From the NCBI RefSeq assembly GCF_014207745.1, contig NZ_JACHJB010000001.1:434001-498000 (forward strand): a stretch of 64,000 nt of DNA. The letters are read 5' to 3'. Under the pieces are notes generated by a model that ran no database searches, was not told the DNA's origin, and was given only the letters and a program-made list of their open reading frames with translations. Position numbers and translations under genes: made by a program. Source of the DNA: Nonomuraea muscovyensis (GTDB lineage Bacteria; Actinomycetota; Actinomycetes; Streptosporangiales; Streptosporangiaceae). Shown one piece after another: positions 1 to 10,300 of this stretch. Every line of letters begins with the position of its first letter. Position 1 is the first letter of the stretch.

Positions 1-3000
1 GATCCGGTCTCGGCGAAGTGCTGCTCGACCGTCTCGCGCAGGAACTCGGCGTCCTGCTCGGTCAGCTCCTCGATCGCGACCATCTCCCGGTTGACCCGCT
101 CGGCCCGCAGGTCGAGCAGGTAGGCGACGCCGCCGGACATGCCGGCCGCGAAGTTGCGCCCGGTCGGGCCGAGCACGACGACCCGGCCGCCCGTCATGTA
201 CTCGCAGCCGTGGTCGCCGACGCCCTCGACGACCGCGGTGGCGCCGGAGTTGCGCACGCAGAACCGTTCGCCGACGACGCCGCGGACGAACACCTCGCCG
301 GAGGTCGCGCCGTACAGGGCGACGTTGCCGGCGATGATGTGCCCGTCGAGCGGCGCCTCCTCGTGCGGCCGGACGGTGATGCGGCCACCGGACAGGCCCT
401 TGCCGAGGTAGTCGTTGGCGTCGCCGGTCAGCCGCAGCGTGAGGCCGCGCGGGATGAACGCGCCGAACGAGTTGCCGGCCGAGCCGGTGAAGGAGATGTC
501 GATCGTGTTGTCGGGCAGGCCGGCGCCGCCGTGGCGCTTGGTCACCTGGTGGCCGAGCATGGTGCCGACCGTGCGGTTGACGTTGCGGATCGGCAGCTCC
601 AGCGTGACCGGGGTGCCGTCCTTGAGCGCGCCCTCGGCGAGCTGGATGAGCGTGTTGTCGAGGGCGTGCCGCAGGCCGTGGTCCTGCTCGCTGACCCGGC
701 GCAGCGGCGTGCCCTCGGGCAGCTCCGGCCGGTGCAGGATCGGCGTCAGGTCGAGGCCGCCGGCCTTCCAGTGGCCCTCGGCCGCCGTGGTGTCGAGCAG
801 CTCGACGTGCCCGATCGCCTCGTCCAGCGAGCGGAAGCCGAGCTGGGCGAGGTACTCGCGGATCTCCTCGGCGACGAACTCGAAGAAGTTGACCACGAAC
901 TCCGGCTTGCCGCTGAAGCGCTTGCGCAGCTCGGGGTTCTGCGTGGCGACGCCCACGGGGCAGGTGTCGAGGTGGCAGACCCGCATCATGACGCAGCCGG
1001 AGACGACCAGTGGAGCGGTGGCGAAGCCGAACTCCTCGGCGCCGAGCAGTGCGGCGATGATCACGTCGCGGCCGGTCTTGAGCTGGCCGTCGACCTGCAC
1101 CACGATGCGGTCGCGCAGGCCGTTGAGCAGCAGCGTCTGCTGGGTCTCGGCCAGACCGAGCTCCCAGGGGGCGCCCGCGTGCTTGAGACTGGTCAGCGGG
1201 GAGGCGCCGGTGCCGCCGTCGTGCCCGGAGATGAGCACCACGTCGGCGTGGGCCTTGGACACGCCCGCCGCGACCGTGCCGACTCCGACCTCGGCGACGA
1301 GCTTGACGTGCACGCGCGCCTGCGGGTTGGAGTTCTTCAGGTCGTGGATGAGCTGCGCCAGGTCCTCGATCGAGTAGATGTCGTGGTGCGGCGGCGGCGA
1401 GATGAGGCCGACACCGGGCGTGGAGTGCCGGGTCTTGGCGATCCACGGGTAGACCTTGTGACCGGGGAGCTGGCCGCCCTCGCCGGGCTTGGCGCCCTGC
1501 GCCATCTTGATCTGCAGGTCGTCGGCGTTGACCAGGTATTCGCTGGTGACTCCGAAGCGGCCGGAGGCCACCTGCTTGATGGAGCTGCGCCGGGCCTGGT
1601 CGTAGAGGCGCTCGGGGTCCTCGCCGCCCTCGCCGGTGTTGGACTTGCCGCCGAGCCGGTTCATCGCGATGGCGAGCGTCTCGTGCGCCTCCATCGAGAT
1701 CGAGCCGTACGACATGGCGCCGGTGGAGAACCGCTTGACGATCTCGGAGACCGGCTCGACCTCCTCGATCGGCACCGGGGCCCGGTCGCTCTTGAACTTG
1801 AACAGGCCGCGCAGGGTCATGAGCCGCTCGGCCTGGGAGTCCACCATGCCGGTGTACTCCTTGAAGATCTCGTAGCGGCGGGTGCGCGTGGCGTGCTGCA
1901 GCTTGAAGACGGTCTCGGGGTTGAACAGGTGCGGCTCGCCCTCGCGCCGCCACTGGTACTCGCCGCCGACCTGGAGCCTGCGGTGCGCGTTGGGCACGCG
2001 CGGGTAGGCGTGGCGGTGCCGCTCGGCGGTCTCGCGGGCCAGCACGTCGAAGCCGACGCCGCCGAGCCGGGAGGTGGTGCCGGTGAAGCAGGTGTCGATG
2101 ACCTCCTGGCTCAGGCCCAGCGCCTCGAAGATCTGCGCGCCGGTGTAGGAGGCCACCGTGGAGACGCCCATCTTGGACATGACCTTGATGACGCCCTTGC
2201 CGTACGCCTTGATCAGGTTGCGTACGGCCTTGCGCTTGTCGACCTGCAGGACACCGGTGTCGACCAGGTCCTCGACGGTCTCGATCGCGAGGTAGGGGTT
2301 GACCGCGCCGGCGCCGTAGCCGATGAGCAGCGCCATGTGGTGGCACTCGCGGGCCTCGCCCGTCTCGATGACCAGGCCGATCTTGGTGCGGGTCTTCTCC
2401 TTGATGAGGTGGTGGTGCACCGCGCCGGTGAGCAGCAGCGACGGGATCGGCGCCAGTTCCTCCGAGGAGCCGCGGTCGGACAGCACGATGATGCGCGCGC
2501 CGCCGGCGATGGCCTCGGACACCTCGGCGCGGATCTCCTCCAGGCGGTGCAGCAGCGCCTCGCCGCCGCCCGACACCTGGTAGAGACCGGAGATCACGTG
2601 GGGGTGGAAGCCGGGCAGGTCGGACTCGTCGTTGATATGGATGATCTTCGCGAGCTCGTCGTTGTCGATCACCGGGTACGGCAGGACGAGTTGCCGGCAG
2701 GAGGAGGGTCCGGGGTCGAGCAGGTTGCCCTCGGGGCCGAGCACGCTGGCCAGCGAGGTGACCAGTTCCTCGCGGATGGCGTCCAGCGGCGGGTTGGTGA
2801 CCTGCGCGAACAGCTGGGAGAAGTAGTCGAACAGCAGCCGGGGCTTCTCGCTGAGCACGGCGACGGGTGTGTCGGTGCCCATGGAGCCGATCGGCTCGAT
2901 GCCGGTCCTGGCCATCGGCGACAGGATGATCCGCAGCTCTTCCTCGGTGTAGCCGAAGGTCTGCTGCCGCTTGACCAGCGCCTCGTGCGTGGGGATCTCG

Positions 3001-4346
3001 TGCTGGCGCGCCGGCAGCTCCTCGAAGCGGACCAGGCCGGCGTGCAGCCAGTCCTCGTACGGCAGCTCGGCGGCCAGCTCGGCCTTGATCTCGTCGTCCT
3101 CGATGATCTTGCCGCGGGCGGTGTCGATGAGGAACATCCGGCCGGGCTGCAGGCGGCCCTTGCGCACCACGTCGCCGGGGGCGAAGTCGAGCACGCCGGC
3201 CTCGGAGGCGAGGACCACCAGGCCGTCGGCGGTCACCCAGAACCGGCCGGGGCGCAGGCCGTTGCGGTCGAGCACGGCACCGGCGAGGGTGCCGTCGGTG
3301 AAGGTGATCGAGGCGGGGCCGTCCCAGGCCTCCATCATCGAGGAGTGGAACTCGTAGAAGGCCCGGCGGGCCGGGTCCATCTCGGTGTGGTTCTCCCACG
3401 CCTCGGGGATCATCATGAGCACGGCGTGCGGCAGGCTCCGGCCGCCGAGGTGCAGCAGTTCCAGGACCTCGTCGAAGGAGGCGGTGTCGCTGCCGTCGGG
3501 GTCGCAGATCGGGAAGAGCCGGCTCAGCTCGCCGGGGATCAGGTCGGAGGCGAGCATCGCCTCGCGGGCGCGCATCCAGTTGCGGTTGCCCTTGACCGTG
3601 TTGATCTCGCCGTTGTGCGCGACGTAGCGGTAGGGGTGGGCGAGCGGCCAGCTCGGGAAGGTGTTGGTCGAGAAGCGCGAGTGCACCAGCGCGATGGCGG
3701 TCGCGTAGCGTTCGTCGGACAGGTCGGGGAAGAACGGCTCGACCTGCTCGGGCGTGAGCATGCCCTTGTAGACGATCGTGCGCGAGCTCAGTGAGGGGAA
3801 GTAGACCTTCGCCTCGTGCTCGGCCCGCTTGCGCAGGCAGAACGCCAGGCGGTCGAGCTCCAGCCCGGACACGGCGTCAGGTCCGGCCACGAACAACTGG
3901 GCGAAGTGCGGCATGGCGGCCCGGGCGCTGGGACCGGGCAGCTCGCGGTCGACCGGCACCTCGCGCCAGCCGAGCACGGTCAGGCCCTCCTCCGCGGCGA
4001 TCTCCTCGATCCGCCGCACGGCCTCCGCGCGAGCCTGCTCGCCGACCGGCAGGTAGGCCATGCCGGCCGCGTACCGGCCGGCCTCGGGCAGGTCGAAGGG
4101 CAGGCTCGCACGCAGGAAGGCGTCGGGGATCTGCGTCAGGATCCCCGCTCCGTCACCGGTGTCCGGCTCGCTACCCTTGGCCCCCCGGTGGTCCAGGTTG
4201 AGCAGCGCCGTCAGCGCCTTCACCACGATCCCGTGCCCGCGACGTCCCGCGACGTCGGCGACCATGGCGACACCGCAGGCATCGTGCTCGTTGGCGGGGT
4301 GGTAGAGGCCCTGGGGCTCGGGGAACCCGAGGTGGGCAGCAGGCAT
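1..4346 (-). CDS. gltB: glutamate synthase (NADPH) large subunit, 3' end cut by window edge
   Basis: The large subunit of glutamate synthase makes two glutamates from glutamine and 2-oxoglutarate and works with GltD. The ATG at 4346 follows GGGAGGGA. The N-terminus reads [12 protein letters not shown], then EHDACGV: Cys24 would be the class II amidotransferase nucleophile exposed by propeptide removal. Near positions 940-1000 the frame encodes [15 protein letters not shown], whose three cysteines match the [3Fe-4S] ligands of the family. About 1,448 codons are present, so only the end of the C-terminal GXGXG domain is missing. The opposite strand is open over almost the whole gene, a GC-bias shadow. 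The upstream neighbour is divergent. Confidence 0.97.
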   Translation of the reverse strand, partial: MPAAHLGFPEPQGLYHPANEHDACGVAMVADVAGRRGHGIVVKALTALLNLDHRGAKGSEPDTGDGAGILTQIPDAFLRASLPFDLPEAGRYAAGMAYLPVGEQARAEAVRRIEEIAAEEGLTVLGWREVPVDRELPGPSARAAMPHFAQLFVAGPDAVSGLELDRLAFCLRKRAEHEAKVYFPSLSSRTIVYKGMLTPEQVEPFFPDLSDERYATAIALVHSRFSTNTFPSWPLAHPYRYVAHNGEINTVKGNRNWMRAREAMLASDLIPGELSRLFPICDPDGSDTASFDEVLELLHLGGRSLPHAVLMMIPEAWENHTEMDPARRAFYEFHSSMMEAWDGPASITFTDGTLAGAVLDRNGLRPGRFWVTADGLVVLASEAGVLDFAPGDVVRKGRLQPGRMFLIDTARGKIIEDDEIKAELAAELPYEDWLHAGLVRFEELPARQHEIPTHEALVKRQQTFGYTEEELRIILSPMARTGIEPIGSMGTDTPVAVLSEKPRLLFDYFSQLFAQVTNPPLDAIREELVTSLASVLGPEGNLLDPGPSSCRQLVLPYPVIDNDELAKIIHINDESDLPGFHPHVISGLYQVSGGGEALLHRLEEIRAEVSEAIAGGARIIVLSDRGSSEELAPIPSLLLTGAVHHHLIKEKTRTKIGLVIETGEARECHHMALLIGYGAGAVNPYLAIETVEDLVDTGVLQVDKRKAVRNLIKAYGKGVIKVMSKMGVSTVASYTGAQIFEALGLSQEVIDTCFTGTTSRLGGVGFDVLARETAERHRHAYPRVPNAHRRLQVGGEYQWRREGEPHLFNPETVFKLQHATRTRRYEIFKEYTGMVDSQAERLMTLRGLFKFKSDRAPVPIEEVEPVSEIVKRFSTGAMSYGSISMEAHETLAIAMNRLGGKSNTGEGGEDPERLYDQARRSSIKQVASGRFGVTSEYLVNADDLQIKMAQGAKPGEGGQLPGHKVYPWIAKTRHSTPGVGLISPPPHHDIYSIEDLAQLIHDLKNSNPQARVHVKLVAEVGVGTVAAGVSKAHADVVLISGHDGGTGASPLTSLKHAGAPWELGLAETQQTLLLNGLRDRIVVQVDGQLKTGRDVIIAALLGAEEFGFATAPLVVSGCVMMRVCHLDTCPVGVATQNPELRKRFSGKPEFVVNFFEFVAEEIREYLAQLGFRSLDEAIGHVELLDTTAAEGHWKAGGLDLTPILHRPELPEGTPLRRVSEQDHGLRHALDNTLIQLAEGALKDGTPVTLELPIRNVNRTVGTMLGHQVTKRHGGAGLPDNTIDISFTGSAGNSFGAFIPRGLTLRLTGDANDYLGKGLSGGRITVRPHEEAPLDGHIIAGNVALYGATSGEVFVRGVVGERFCVRNSGATAVVEGVGDHGCEYMTGGRVVVLGPTGRNFAAGMSGGVAYLLDLRAERVNREMVAIEELTEQDAEFLRETVEQHFAETG

Positions 4347-4585
4347 TGAATCCCTCCCGTCGTCTTCGTCTGTTCAGAACTGCTCAACAGGCGGGGACGA
4401 CGTTGGCCCTGCTGCATGTTGTGCGTAGAGATTACCGCACCTACGTGGAGTGGTGCCCGCTCTGTCCGTATTGCGAACATTCCCAGCGTCTTGACATGCG
4501 GACTTCTCCGTTTCGAACAGCGGAATCACTCCCGCCATTCCCGGCCGCGACGGCTTTTCCTCCTTCCTGGCGCGTACGCTATCTT

Positions 4586-4607
4586 TTGCACTGACCAGTC
4601 AGTTCAA
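4586..4607. promoter_or_regulatory. TetR-type operator palindrome
   Basis: The core is ACTGAC-CA-GTCAGT, flanked by TTGC on the left and TCAA on the right. This gives a 22-bp inverted repeat with one mismatched pair. It lies 16 bases before the GTG of the ABC gene and just after a TANNNT-type -10 candidate (TACGCT, 4575-4580), so bound protein would cover the likely transcription start. The cassette ends with a TetR gene (7295-7861), the natural candidate ligand. The palindrome is seen; the pairing with that TetR is inferred. Confidence 0.6.
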
Positions 4608-4623
4608 GAGAGGGAGGGGTGCC

Positions 4624-5178
4624 GTGATCGTCGCCAGGGGCCTGACGGTCGAGGGGGTGTTCGCGGACGTCTCGTTCACGGCCGGGCCCGGCACGCTCAC
4701 CGTCGTCGCCGGCCCGGCGGGCAGCGGGCGGACGAGCCTGCTCCTCACCCTCGCCGGCCGGATGCGACCGGCGAGGGGCACGCTGAGCGTGCACGGCCAC
4801 ACCCGGCCGCGCGCCATCCGCAAGGTCGCCGCGCTGGCGCTGGTCGACGGGGTGACCGACCTCGACCGGTCGCTCACGGTCCGCGAGCACCTGCGCGAAC
4901 GGCGGCGGGCGCCCTACCGCGAGACGCTGCGGAAGGCCGGGCTGGACGCGGCGGAGACGACCCTCGTCAGCGAGCTGGACCGGGAACGGCAGGTGCGCCT
5001 CGGCGTCGCCCTGGCGCTGCTCGACGACCCCCGAGTGATCGTCGCCGACAACGTCGACCAGGGGCTGCCGCCGGACCGGCAGCAGGCGCTGTGGACCCTG
5101 CTGGGCGGGCTGGGCCGGACCGTGGTGGCGTCCTGCGTGCTCCGGCCCGCCCGTTACGACCGGCTGGTGGAGCTGTGA
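4624..5178 (+). CDS. short, degenerate ABC-type ATPase partner of the YhgE/Pip protein
   Basis: A 184-residue ABC ATPase-like protein. The P-loop reads GPAGSGRTS, with Arg where Lys is expected. The Walker B-like segment reads RVIVADN, with Asn where the catalytic Glu would be. No clear LSGGQ signature is visible, only a region around ELDRERQVRLGVALAL. The family normally has over 200 residues, so this is a reduced version that may bind but not efficiently hydrolyse ATP. It starts at GTG 4624 after AGGGAGGGG. The stop overlaps the next ATG (TGATG at 5176-5180), so it is almost surely translationally coupled to the YhgE-like membrane protein. Confidence 0.75.
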   Translation: MIVARGLTVEGVFADVSFTAGPGTLTVVAGPAGSGRTSLLLTLAGRMRPARGTLSVHGHTRPRAIRKVAALALVDGVTDLDRSLTVREHLRERRRAPYRETLRKAGLDAAETTLVSELDRERQVRLGVALALLDDPRVIVADNVDQGLPPDRQQALWTLLGGLGRTVVASCVLRPARYDRLVEL

Positions 5179-7298
5179 TGCGAGGAATGCTGCGATCCAG
5201 GCTGACCCGGATGGCGCTGGCCGCCGTCGTGCTGCTGCCGCTGCTGTACGCGGGACTGTACCTGTGGTCGTTCTGGGACCCGCAGGGCAACCTCGACCGG
5301 GTGCCCGTCGCGCTGGTCATGGAGGACCGGCCCGCCACCCTGACCGGCACAGCGTCCGGCACCGCGTCCGGCACAGCGTCCGGCACCGGCACCCGGTCCG
5401 GCCGGACCCTGCACGCGGGCCGCGACCTCGCCGCCGAGCTGCGGGAACGCCGCGTCTTCGGCTGGCACGAGGCGACGGCGCGGCAGGCGGCCGACGGCGT
5501 GCGGGACGGCAGCTACTACCTGGCCCTGACGATCCCCGCCGACTTCAGCGCCCGCCTCGCCTCGCCCTCCGACGACCGCGCCACGCCCGCGCCCGCCCAT
5601 CTCGGGCTGCGCGTGGACACCGGCCGCAGCTACATCGTCGGCAGCATCTCCGACGCGGTGTTCAACGAGGTACGGGCGGCGGCCGAGCGCACGGTCATCA
5701 ACGACTACTTCGACCGGGTCTTCGTCTCCATCGGCGACATCCACGACCAGACCTCCAAGGCCGCCGACGGCGCCGGCGAGCTGCACGCCGGCACGCTGCG
5801 GGCCGGCGACGGCGTCGCCAAGCTGGCCACGGGCCTCGGCACCGCCGAGGACGGCGCGCGCAGGCTCTCGGCTGGCCTGGACACCGCCGCCTCCTCCACC
5901 GAGCGGCTGCGCGCCGGCTCCGCCAAGGTCACGGGCGGCCTCACCCAGGCCAGGAAGGGCATCGGCGAGCTGAGCGACGGCCTGACCAAGCTGCGCCGCG
6001 ACGGCACGGCCGAGCTGCGCAAGGGCGCCCGGCAGGCCTCCGAGCAGGTGCACGCCCAGACCGGCGCCGTCGACCGGATCGCCGACACCTACGTCCCCGT
6101 GCTCGACGAGTGGGGACCCCGGGTCGCGCAGGCGGCGGACAGGGTCGCCGAGCAGGCCGGGCGGATCGACGACCCGCAGGCCCCCGAGCTGAGCTCCGCC
6201 GCCCGCGAGCTGGCCGACGCCGCCCGCAAGGTCTCCGCCGTGGCCCCCGAGCTGGGACCCCGGCTGGACGAGGTCCGGCGTCAGGTGAACGCGCTGGACG
6301 CCGGCCTGGCCAAGCTCGCCGACGGCGCCGACACCGTCGACGCCAAGCTCGGTCAGGCCGGCCAGGGGGCCAGGAAGCTGCACCAGGGCGCCACCAGGCT
6401 GCGCGACGGCTCCGCCCAGGTCACCGGCGGCCTCACCAGGCTCGGCGGCGGCCTGGCCGAGCTGGGCGCCGGCGCCGACCGGCTCACCTCCGGCGTCGAC
6501 CGGCTGCAGAACGGCGCCGGCCGGGTCGACAAGGGCCTCACCCGGCTGGCCGAGGGCTCCAAGGACCTGGCCGACGGACTCGGCGACGGGGCCGAGCAGA
6601 TCCCCGACTACAACCGCCAGGAGCGCGAGGCCCGCGCCGGCATGATGAGCGACCCCGTACGCCTGGCCAAGCAGGTCGACAACGAGGTGCCCGACTACGG
6701 CACCGGCTTCGCCCCGTTCTTCCTGCCCCTGGCACTCTGGGTCGGCGCGATGATCGCGTACATGGTGCTCAGACCGCTCAACCCGCGCCGCCTGGCGGGC
6801 ACCGCGGGAGCGGTGCGGATCGCGCTGTCGGGCTGGCTGCCCGCCGTGGCGCTGGGCGCGGCGCAGGTCGTCGTGCTGGTGGCGGTGATGAGGTTCGGCC
6901 TCGGCATGCGGGCCGCGCACTGGGCCGGCGTCGCGGGGCTCCTCCTGCTGACGGCGGCGGCGTTCCTCGCGGTGGTGCAGGCGGTCAACGCGCTGCTCGG
7001 CCCGCCGGGCCGGGTCGTGGCGCTGGCGCTGCTCATGCTCCAGCTCACCTCGGCCGCCGGCACCTACCCGATCGAGACCTCGCCCGGCTTCTTCCAGACC
7101 GTCTCGCCGTGGCTGCCGATGAGCTGGGTGGTCTCGGCGCTGCGCCGGCTGATCAGCGGGGGCGATCCCACCGTCGTGTGGCAGGCTTGCGGGGTGCTGA
7201 TCACGTTCCTCGTCGCCGGGCTCGCGCTCACCACCCTCGCCGTCGAGCGCGGCCGCACCTGGTCGGTCAGGCGGCTGCACCCGGAGCTGTCGCTGTGA
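5178..7298 (+). CDS. YhgE/Pip-family membrane protein with long heptad-like linker
   Basis: A 706-residue membrane protein. One N-terminal membrane segment (about residues 10-30) is followed by a long extracytoplasmic region and then about five membrane segments in the last 200 residues. The middle (about residues 190-480) is built of degenerate repeats such as LATGLGTAEDGARRLSAGL and LRDGSAQVTGGLTRLGGGL. This G-x-x-x-L repeat pattern is typical of YhgE/Pip proteins, related to ABC-2 permeases and the ESX/phage-infection protein family. The substrate is unknown. It lies between the ATPase and the TetR gene with overlapping ends, so the three form one operon. Confidence 0.85.
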   Translation: MRGMLRSRLTRMALAAVVLLPLLYAGLYLWSFWDPQGNLDRVPVALVMEDRPATLTGTASGTASGTASGTGTRSGRTLHAGRDLAAELRERRVFGWHEATARQAADGVRDGSYYLALTIPADFSARLASPSDDRATPAPAHLGLRVDTGRSYIVGSISDAVFNEVRAAAERTVINDYFDRVFVSIGDIHDQTSKAADGAGELHAGTLRAGDGVAKLATGLGTAEDGARRLSAGLDTAASSTERLRAGSAKVTGGLTQARKGIGELSDGLTKLRRDGTAELRKGARQASEQVHAQTGAVDRIADTYVPVLDEWGPRVAQAADRVAEQAGRIDDPQAPELSSAARELADAARKVSAVAPELGPRLDEVRRQVNALDAGLAKLADGADTVDAKLGQAGQGARKLHQGATRLRDGSAQVTGGLTRLGGGLAELGAGADRLTSGVDRLQNGAGRVDKGLTRLAEGSKDLADGLGDGAEQIPDYNRQEREARAGMMSDPVRLAKQVDNEVPDYGTGFAPFFLPLALWVGAMIAYMVLRPLNPRRLAGTAGAVRIALSGWLPAVALGAAQVVVLVAVMRFGLGMRAAHWAGVAGLLLLTAAAFLAVVQAVNALLGPPGRVVALALLMLQLTSAAGTYPIETSPGFFQTVSPWLPMSWVVSALRRLISGGDPTVVWQACGVLITFLVAGLALTTLAVERGRTWSVRRLHPELSL

Positions 7299-7861
7299 GC
7301 CGGCAGGACACCAGGGCCAAGGTGTTCGCCGCGGCGATCGACCTCATGGCCGAGCAGGGCTACACCGCCACCACGGTCGAGGCCATCGCCGAGCGGGCCG
7401 GGGTGGCCAAGGGCACCGTGTTCTACAACTTCGGCAGCAAGGAGGCGTTGTTCGCCGCACTGCTGGAGCACTCGGTCGCCAGGCTGGCCGAGGCGCTGTC
7501 GCGGGCCGCCACCGGCGACAGCGCCCTCGCCGCGCTCGACAACGTGGTGCTCGGGCAGCTGCGCTTCTTCGACGAGCACGGGCCGCTCGCGCGGGTGCTG
7601 CTGGCCGAGATGTGGCGCACGGCCTGGCAGGAGGCGGTGGCCCAGCTGCGCGAGCACGCCCTCGGCGTCTACACCCGCGTGCTGCGCGACGCCGTGGCCG
7701 CCGGGGACATCAGGCCGGACCTCGACGTGGAGACCGCGGCCACGGCCCTGTTCGGCATGGTGCTGACCGTCGCCATCGAACGCCGGGCCCTCCACCCCGA
7801 CCGCCCCCTGGAACAGGCCCACGCGACGCTGCTGGAGCTGATGCACGGCCGCCTCAGGTGA
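7295..7861 (+). CDS. TetR/AcrR family transcriptional regulator
   Basis: A 188-residue one-component repressor. Its N-terminal helix-turn-helix runs through about residues 8-50 (FAAAIDLMAEQGYTATTVEA, then AGVAKGTVFYNFGSKEAL), the standard TetR pattern. The C-terminal ligand domain is not assignable. GTG at 7295 overlaps the stop of the membrane gene (GTGA), so the regulator is the last gene of the cassette it probably controls through the palindrome at 4586-4607. The 3' end overlaps the convergent racemase gene by eight bases. Confidence 0.92.
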   Translation: MSRQDTRAKVFAAAIDLMAEQGYTATTVEAIAERAGVAKGTVFYNFGSKEALFAALLEHSVARLAEALSRAATGDSALAALDNVVLGQLRFFDEHGPLARVLLAEMWRTAWQEAVAQLREHALGVYTRVLRDAVAAGDIRPDLDVETAATALFGMVLTVAIERRALHPDRPLEQAHATLLELMHGRLR

Positions 7862-8546
7862 GGGCCAGGTCCAGCGCGGTCTCCACGTGGACGCGGGTGG
7901 AGTCGACCACCGGGACGGGGCTGTCCTCGGGCCCCACCAGCAGCGTGATCTCGGTGCAGCCCAGCACGATCCCCTCGGCGCCACGGTCCGCCAGCCCGGC
8001 CATGATCCGCCGGTAGGCGTCGCGGGAGGAGCTCTCGACCTGGTTGCGGGTGAGCTCCTGGTAGATCACGTCGTGGACGAGCGTGCGCTCCGGCTCGTCC
8101 GGCACCACCACCTCCACGCCGTGCCGGCGCATCCGGTCGCGGTAGAAGTCCATCTCCATCGTGAACCGGGTGCCCAGCAGCCCCACCCGGGTCAGGCCGG
8201 CGGCCACCACCCGCCGCGCGGTCGCGTCGACGATGTGCACCAACGGCACACCCAGCGCCGCCTCGACGGCGTCCGCGACCTGGTGCATCGTGTTGGTGCA
8301 CAAGAGCACCAGGCCGGCGCCCGCCCGCTCCACCGTCGTGGCCGCCTCGGCGAGCACCCGTCCCGCGCCGGCCCAGTCGCCCGCCCGCTGCATCGCCTCG
8401 ATCTCGGCGAAGTCGACGGTCAGCAGCACGCTCCTGGCGCAGTGGTGGCCACCCAGCCGCCGCCGCGCCTCCTCGTTCAGCAGCCTGTAGTACTCGGCGG
8501 AGGACTCCCAGCTCATGCCGCCGATCAGGCCGATCGTTCGTCTCAT
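7854..8546 (-). CDS. aspartate/glutamate racemase family protein
   Basis: A 230-residue cofactor-independent racemase of the Asp/Glu racemase family. It starts MRRTIGLIGGMSWES. The two catalytic cysteines are visible in LLCTNTMH (about residue 83) and LGCTEITLL (about residue 195), one for each face of the substrate. I chose the ATG at 8546 because MRRTIGLIGGMS is the family N-terminus; the upstream in-frame extension is unlike the family. It is divergent from a LysR gene 76 bases away. The substrate (Asp, Glu or a related acid) cannot be told from sequence. Confidence 0.9.
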   Translation of the reverse strand: MRRTIGLIGGMSWESSAEYYRLLNEEARRRLGGHHCARSVLLTVDFAEIEAMQRAGDWAGAGRVLAEAATTVERAGAGLVLLCTNTMHQVADAVEAALGVPLVHIVDATARRVVAAGLTRVGLLGTRFTMEMDFYRDRMRRHGVEVVVPDEPERTLVHDVIYQELTRNQVESSSRDAYRRIMAGLADRGAEGIVLGCTEITLLVGPEDSPVPVVDSTRVHVETALDLALT

Positions 8547-8622
8547 GCGGCAAGCCTGACCTGCCGGCCGGCTCATAGGTAGCCCTGAAGGTCTTGGCGC
8601 GGACCCAAGCAATACTTATGGC

Positions 8623-9594
8623 ATGGCCTCCGGTCTGGACGTGCAACGGCTGCTGATCTTCCGGGAGATCGCGCGGGCCGGCTCCATCGCGAGCGCCGCC
8701 CGGTCGCTCGGCTGGACCCAGCCCGCCGTCAGCCAGCACCTGCGCCACCTCGAACGTCAGGCGGGCACCCCGCTCGTGCTGCGCCGTCCGCGCGGCGTGC
8801 AGCTCACCGAGGCAGGTCGGACGCTCCTGCGCCACGCCGAGGCCATCGCCACCCGGCTGCGCCTGGCCACGGACGAGCTCGACGCGCTGGTGCGGCTCCG
8901 TGCCGGGAGCGTGCGGCTGGCCGCCTTCCCGTCGGCGGGCGCCACCATCGTGCCCGCCGCGATGGGCCTGCTCGCGGGCCGCCACCCCGGCCTCGATGTC
9001 CGGCTCCGCGAGGCCGAACCACCGCAGGCCCTCGGCCTGCTGGCGGCGGGTGAGGTGGACCTCGCCGTGACCTTCGCCCACCCCACCTCCGCCCCACATC
9101 CCCGCGCCGGCTTCCCCTCGGGCCCGGAGCCGGTGGAGGTCGGCGCCTCGGATCTGGTGCGGGTGGTGGTCGGGGCGGATCCGCTGGTGCTCGTCCTGCC
9201 CCGCGCCCACCCGTACGCGCAGCCGGCGGACGTGCCCCTCCCCCTGAACGCGCTGGCCGGCGAGAAGTGGGTCGGCGGCTGCGACCGGTGCACGGCGAAC
9301 CTGCTCGCCCTGTGCGCGGACGCCGGCTTCGTCCCTGACATCCGGCACAGCTCCGACGACTACGTCCTCACCCAGGCCCTGATCGCCCGGGGCCTGGCCG
9401 TGGGGCTGCTCCCCCGGCTCGCCCTCGACGCCTCACGCGACCCGGGCATCGCCGTCCGCCCGGTCGCCGGGCTCGGACACCGGATCCTGTACGTGTCCCA
9501 CCATCGCGACGCCGACCGCGTCCCCGCCGTCCGCGGTGCCATCCAGGCCCTCCTCGACACCATGGCACCCACCCTCGACCACACCCCCACGTAG
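8623..9594 (+). CDS. LysR family transcriptional regulator
   Basis: A 323-residue LysR-type regulator. The winged helix-turn-helix occupies about residues 5-65 (FREIARAGSIASAARSLG, then QPAVSQHLRHLE). A type 2 periplasmic-binding-protein fold for effector sensing follows. It is transcribed away from the racemase gene across a 76-base gap, the classic arrangement for a LysR protein that controls its divergent neighbour and itself. The ligand domain contains an unusual Cys pair (GGCDRCTAN, about residues 218-226) that might bind a metal or form a disulfide. Confidence 0.92.
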   Translation: MASGLDVQRLLIFREIARAGSIASAARSLGWTQPAVSQHLRHLERQAGTPLVLRRPRGVQLTEAGRTLLRHAEAIATRLRLATDELDALVRLRAGSVRLAAFPSAGATIVPAAMGLLAGRHPGLDVRLREAEPPQALGLLAAGEVDLAVTFAHPTSAPHPRAGFPSGPEPVEVGASDLVRVVVGADPLVLVLPRAHPYAQPADVPLPLNALAGEKWVGGCDRCTANLLALCADAGFVPDIRHSSDDYVLTQALIARGLAVGLLPRLALDASRDPGIAVRPVAGLGHRILYVSHHRDADRVPAVRGAIQALLDTMAPTLDHTPT

Positions 9595-9640
9595 GCTCCC
9601 GGCACGCCGACCGGGCCCGTGTCAGGCGGCGCGGCGAATC

Positions 9641-9674
9641 GGTCAGGGTCTTGTGCTGGTCAGGGTCTTGTGCT
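9641..9674 (+). repeat. two tandem copies of a 17-bp unit
   Basis: GGTCAGGGTCTTGTGCT occurs twice, head to tail and without change, in the short gap between the convergent LysR gene and the gene ending at 9707. A related GAGGGTCTTGACC lies in the coding sequence at about 9763. This is probably a small slippage duplication; I see no function. Confidence 0.85.
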
Positions 9675-9706
9675 GGGGCCGGCGCTCGGACCGGGCCTCC
9701 AGGGGG

Positions 9707-10300
9707 TCAGGTGGCTGCCAGGACCCGGGACTGGACGACATGGCCGAGGCCGTCGAGGGCGACGAGGGTCTTGACCGGGTCGGCGCCGGGGCCGCTCGCG
9801 CCCGCCCAGGCGACCGTGACGTAGTGGCCCAGCGCCCGCGCCGCCGCCCGGCTGCGGGACGCCTCGAACGGGACCGCCTGCCGGACGAAGCCGTCCTTGG
9901 CGAGCGCGGCCACCAGCGCGTCGGCCGCGCGCCCGTCCGGGAGGTTGAAGATGACGAACTGCCCGGCATCGCCCGACGCGCTCGTGTACGTGGCGCGCAG
10001 CGCCTGGGTGCAGCCCGTCGCGGAGGCGCCCCACAGGGCGTCGTCGCAGTCGTCGAGCTGCTCGGCCGAGGCGCGGCTGAGCGTGCCGAGGGTCCGGGTG
10101 GCGGGGGTGAAGACCTCGTCCAGCCGTAGCGGCGCCGCGTCGGCCTGCCGGGAGTCGATCAGCGCGTACAGGGCCGAGGTGGGCTCGCCGCTGAAGGCGG
10201 CAGGACGGGGTTCGCCGCGGCCGAGCCACAGCCAGGCACCGGCGGCCAGAACCGCGAGCCCGGCGACGGCCGCCAGCGGGACGGTGAGCCGGCGCGCCAT
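9707..10300 (-). CDS. membrane-anchored protein of unknown function, paralogue of its upstream neighbour
   Basis: A 197-residue protein with an N-terminal signal anchor (RRLTVPLAAVAGLAVLAAG, residues 3-22) and an external domain. I do not recognise a named family. The domain resembles the product of 10300-11136: both have a D-C-x(3)-ALWG motif near a second Cys (here GCTQALRATYTS) and a later ALGHYV segment. The two cysteines may form a disulfide. ATG 10300 overlaps the stop of the upstream gene (ATGA). It is last in the apparent lgt-VIT-x-x operon. Confidence 0.8.
   Translation of the reverse strand: MARRLTVPLAAVAGLAVLAAGAWLWLGRGEPRPAAFSGEPTSALYALIDSRQADAAPLRLDEVFTPATRTLGTLSRASAEQLDDCDDALWGASATGCTQALRATYTSASGDAGQFVIFNLPDGRAADALVAALAKDGFVRQAVPFEASRSRAAARALGHYVTVAWAGASGPGADPVKTLVALDGLGHVVQSRVLAAT

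Noticed and set aside
18..3794. Open + strand frame of over 1,250 codons opposite gltB
   Set aside because: It lies antisense to a clearly conserved glutamate synthase and encodes low-complexity Ala/Arg/Gly/Asp-rich sequence, as expected from GC-biased codon third positions.
5264..7861. One long + strand frame fusing the YhgE region to the TetR regulator
   Set aside because: Only its last ~189 codons make a real protein (TetR). The rest is the YhgE gene read in the wrong frame, Arg/Pro/Gly rich.
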